Source: Enoplosus armatus (taxonomy: Eukaryota > Chordata > Actinopteri > Centrarchiformes > Enoplosidae). From it: a stretch of 64,000 bases of DNA. The stretch is from assembly GCF_043641665.1 (NCBI RefSeq), contig NC_092188.1, positions 16,761,704 through 16,825,703 of the forward strand, given 5' to 3'. Made by a program: the position numbers and the translations under genes. This document shows, piece by piece, positions 59,951 through 64,000 of this stretch. Under the pieces are notes generated by a model. The model was not told where the DNA came from. It ran no database searches and saw nothing but the letters and a program-made list of their open reading frames with translations. Numbering within the stretch: position 1 is the stretch's first letter; each line of letters begins with the position of its first letter.

Positions 59951-62190
59951 ATGAAAAGGCATTTGACTGACACAAATACATTATTCTATTTGTGTGTTAT
60001 GTCCCATGGGGCTGTTAATTATTTGTTTTTCTTGAGTGGGGAAACTTAAAGGAAATACATCACAAGCCTAACACCCGAGGATGATGTCTGTTTTTTGGGG
60101 GGGGTTTGCCTCCCTTTATACTTCTCTTTCCTTATGTCTCTCATGTTTGCATGTGCTCAAAGGAAATCAAACCATGATACAGTCGAATACATTAATTAAA
60201 CGCAAAGTTGATAAACAAGGCTTATAACAGTAGAGAGCATTCAGTTTATCCTTTTAGGTTGGTCTACAGTCTAGTCATTTGTAGACAACGAGAACTGAGT
60301 TTTGTCAACAGCCTTCATATTGAAATTCATCATTTTGAAGACAAAATATGAAGCAAAGAAATGCAAAGATTAAATAATCTCTTTTTGCCATTTATTATTC
60401 TGAAGTAATGAATTCTCTGCAGGAAAATTGAGATCTGTATTTAGCTGTCAGCACCATTTTGGGTGAAGGATGATTGACATTTTGCCAAGACTGACAAGCA
60501 GTGATTTGACTAGTCATATTTACTCCATCACTTGGTGTGGACTAGATTATACTTTGTGGAATATGCAAATGTACTCTTTAGTTGGGAAGAAGACAAGGAC
60601 TATCACTGGTGGTCAAAGAGTCATTTTCACCTTTACTTTTTAGTCCAATGACAACCCAGATTTTTCTTTCCAAAGTTGAAAGAAAGAACTTATCACAATT
60701 TAGTGATTTTCTAAACACGAGACTCCAAATACACACGCATGAACATATATCTCCAGAGAGGTTGTTGTACATAGTATTAGGTACAGCAATTTCTGAGCTG
60801 CAAGAGTCTCTGTTAACACAGCAGTTATTCTTTCATCCACCAAGGGTGGAGTAAAAAAAAGTGAGGAAAAGAATCTTCAATTTGGCGAGCACAACCTGAG
60901 TCATTATTAGAAATGACAGTTGAACCTGATGAAATTGTATTCCCAATTGGAAAACCAAATTGCTATCAGACCGACATGATTTCCTTGTGCTAGGACCATG
61001 CTAATTCTACGTCAAAACATTGGTAAATGTATTTAAAAGCCATAATAGCATATTACCATGCAGTCTTCCTTCGCCCTCATACGTGGACCCTATTAATCTG
61101 GAACTTCGATTTGCATGTAAATGTGGTCAACTTTCATATCATCAAAATACATGAGTCCTACACCATCAGCAGGCCAGCAAGCCGTGTTTGTGTGTAATGG
61201 CGTGTGTGTGTGTGTGTGTGTGTGTACACAAAAATTGGGCCTGCAAGCTTGTGTGTGAATGTATGCATGTGTGCTTGTATATGCACATGCAATTACAGAT
61301 TTATATATGTGTGTTTGCATGTGAGAATGCAGTGTGTGTTGGAAAGGGGAGAGTTTGGGGTTGAAATAATGCATTGAGTTTTGATGTGCAATTACTGGCA
61401 TATATTAGGGATTTCAGAGAGGTCAAACGAGCACGGCAGAAAGGGTGACGAGATATGAAGAGATAAAAAGGAAAAGCATATAAATATTGCAAGTGTGTGT
61501 GTATGTGTGTTTGTCGATGTAAAGCAGCAAGGGCCAGTATGACTTAGGTTCTGGGGATTCTGGAGAGGCCAGATGATGCTTTTGTCTCATTATCATGGTC
61601 ACCCTAATGATTAGGCAGAGTTGAGGGTTAAGACAGTATTCTCTTATGTTTGCTGACTTGTCACACGTTTACACAATGTAGCCAAGTGTGTGTTCGCTGT
61701 GAGAAAATCATCTTAAGATTCTACATCACAAATGTGGTGGCAGTGAAGAGAAGGAGGTTATAGAACTGCGTATGTTAATTAAATTCACTTTGAAGCCTTT
61801 GTAAGATTCACCTGTTGCTGGGAAGGAGCAGCTGAGCTATTGCAATGCTAACAACTGCTAACCACCTGCTTCTCTGAAAACCAGATATTATTATTAAGGG
61901 TGAATCTCTTTGATTCTCTAATGACTTTAAATTTTATATTTACAGGAAATGCATGCTAACAGGGAAGGGTGGCCACATAGCAAAGTCTGCACCCTGGCCT
62001 CATGTAAACTTGTAATGGCAGTGCTTCACTTGGCACCACGGGGATCCTTTTCAAACCTTCCTCCCCAAGCTCTTACCTTCTCTTCCCCATTGCATCCTAC
62101 ACTTTGCCAGCTGTGAAGTCTCTATCCAGAGGGAATCAATCACAGCGAGTGACACAGCCAGCCAAAGCACTGTCTGTCTTTGAGAGGATG
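59951..62190. other. non-coding stretch
   Basis: Contains a G-run near 60098, a GT array at 61202-61224 and TG-rich DNA to about 61520. No gene supported. Confidence 0.55.
61202..61224. repeat. (GT)11 microsatellite
   Basis: GT run read directly. Confidence 0.95.
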
Positions 62191-62194
62191 TAAG

Positions 62195-62390
62195 GATAGA
62201 TAGATAGATGGATGAATGGAATGGGGGGAGGCGGGGGTGGAATTAGGAGGCATGGGTGGGACGGAAGAGAAGGATCAAGGGATGGTGAAAGGTATGACAA
62301 GAGAGGATGAGAGAAGGGAGAAAAATTGAGGGAAGGATGGTGAGAGGGTTCGGGAGGAGGGAGACAGAGGGAGAGATGGGAAAGCGGTGC
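62195..62390. repeat. GATA/GGAT repeats and long purine-rich tract
   Basis: A GATA/GGAT tetranucleotide start (62195-62219) leads into about 170 bases that are almost all purine on the plus strand. Confidence 0.8.
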
Positions 62391-63630
62391 AGGAAGCTTT
62401 AATTGGTCCCTCTATCCATGGATTCATCACTATTTCATGTGCCGTTTAACCTTTGTGAGGCTAACTTACATCAGGGCTTCTACAGCTGTTTGAAAGGATA
62501 GAATATTTCATTTCATTGTACTCTTGTTTTATTGCCTGATCAAACAAACTTTTGAACAAGGCAAACAAAGTATGTGATACTCTCTGTGTTTTTTTTCGCT
62601 CTCATAATAATGATATGTAACCCTTGTGTATAGAAAAATGTAAAGAAAAACACAAGTTTTTCAAGTGCATTTCGTTAAACTTTAGCTGTGATAAATGATA
62701 TGACACAAAAGTGATTTGATAATGATTCTACATACACCGTGTTGATGAAAGTGTTTGTTTAATGATGGGGCAAATATTACCTAGAAGGCTGGTATGAGCA
62801 TTGATAGCAACCATGGCTAAACAAACAAAGGAAACACAGATTTAATTAAATTGAGAAAATGGAGCTTCAGACCAAAAACATTACCGTGTTTAAAACAAAA
62901 GGGGCTACTTTGGGGCGTATTGCTTCAGATTAAATATGATACAGGAAGGCTGGTTTGAGTAATAGATTCATGAGTTTGAAGGCTTACCAAAACAGTGCAC
63001 AAAGGTTTGTACTATGAGGAAAGCTTTCTCTCTCTAAAGTCATCCCAGGGACAATTATTTCATCTTCTGCGGCAACAATTGGTAGGTAAACTGTGGAATT
63101 ACAGCATTCACATTACAAACACACAGTATTTGACCAGCCAACGTGCAGCCAGTACACTGTTGGAGGATGTCGCTTTGCATTGCAGCAAAACTTGAGCCAG
63201 GTTTAACTTTTTTTGCAGGACCAACCTTGCATTTTTTGCCAGATCCCTCTGCGTTGGCTCCCTCGCTGCATGTAGCCCCGTTGAAATCAGTGACAGAGCT
63301 GCATTGTTTTACACCATGCTAATATCTGTCTGAACGTAGCCATAGATGTTTGAACTCTTTTATGGCTACTATAGCTCCAGAGAGGTGGCAGCACTGTCTG
63401 ACTTATAACTGATCTCTGAGGAATACTGCAATAACCACTTGTTAAGAAAGATGTTACCAAAAAAAACCCTGAGAGAATCTTATGGACAATACAAGTTGGT
63501 ATTAATAGAGTATACATTTCTATGTATAATACTACATTCTTGTGGCATAGTCTATGAACAATGTTGATTGCTTTAAGGATGTCACCCTCAGCACTGGATT
63601 CTTGTTATATCCCACAGCACAGGAGACAGG
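62391..63630. other. non-coding stretch
   Basis: AT-rich, no gene, transposon or distinctive motif seen. Confidence 0.6.
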
Positions 63631-63712
63631 AAGGGTAGAAAGAGAGGATGAGGGAAGAGATAGGGACAGAGAGAAGAAAAGAGGAGAGAGAAAGAGAGAG
63701 GGAGGGAGAGAG
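63631..63712. repeat. GA-rich tract
   Basis: About 80 bases of GAGA/GGAA purine repeats; the overlapping open frames are their translations. Confidence 0.85.
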
Positions 63713-64000
63713 CACTCACTACGGAGGCAAACCTACTTTCCATCATTATCCTGTAAAATATCATTTGATTGGCTGCTCAGTGGCAGGGGCCCCTGGTGGC
63801 TGCAGCTCTGTCGTCGGGCTAAGGAGGGAAACACACAGCTTTTCACTTTTTCTGTCAAAACTAGCTTTGCCCAAATGGTATCATTTTAAATGCCATGACA
63901 GTGGAAGGTGGAAGGGAGTGTGATGGGCCTAAGGGTATACATAGACCCCATATGCTAGTGACACTGATACAAGTGTAATTCTAGACTATTAGAGTGACAC
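63713..64000. other. non-coding end of window
   Basis: Unique sequence with nothing recognised. Confidence 0.5.

Overview
This window looks like non-coding DNA from a bony fish, most likely a percomorph teleost. Three things support that. First, a decayed non-LTR retrotransposon on the minus strand (about 39190-40490) carries the SGNH-hydrolase type ORF1 and the endonuclease start of ORF2 typical of fish L2/CR1 elements. Second, a dispersed repeat recognisable from acanthomorph fish genomes lies at 6360-6745, with a second fragment of the same family near 38385-38480. Third, the density of (CA)n/(GT)n and (CT)n/(GA)n microsatellites is very high, as is usual in teleosts. No bacterial or viral gene organisation, rRNA, tRNA or CRISPR array is visible.

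I find no unambiguous protein-coding gene. Open reading frames are short, overlap on both strands, and the longest ones are either microsatellite translations or lack coding character. The best coding candidate is a plus-strand cluster of splice-like signals at 4221-5890: four possible exons with teleost-sized introns (101 and 82 bp) that stay in one reading frame. It is unproven. Weaker isolated exon-like segments occur at 34527-34566, 56961-57025 and, on the minus strand, 55522-55655.

Layout: 1-4220 plain non-coding; 4221-5890 splice-signal cluster; 5891-11500 non-coding with one dispersed repeat and an opposed GT/CA pair; 11500-22450 alternates microsatellites with unique-looking, motif-rich blocks that read like cis-regulatory elements; 22450-26200 contains the most convincing such block (25500-25860, with a POU octamer and several homeodomain cores); 26200-38250 is mostly plain AT-rich sequence; 38250-40500 is a transposon graveyard (hAT-like end, fish repeat fragment, L2-like LINE); 40500-49100 is microsatellite-rich with an L2-type LINE 3' tail at 44275-44460; 49190-49560 and 59190-59950 are further regulatory-looking blocks; the remainder is plain or purine-rich.

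Taken together, the window resembles a gene desert or very large intron near a developmental gene. I cannot name the neighbouring gene from the sequence. Calls of regulatory blocks rest on composition and motifs only, because conservation cannot be computed here.
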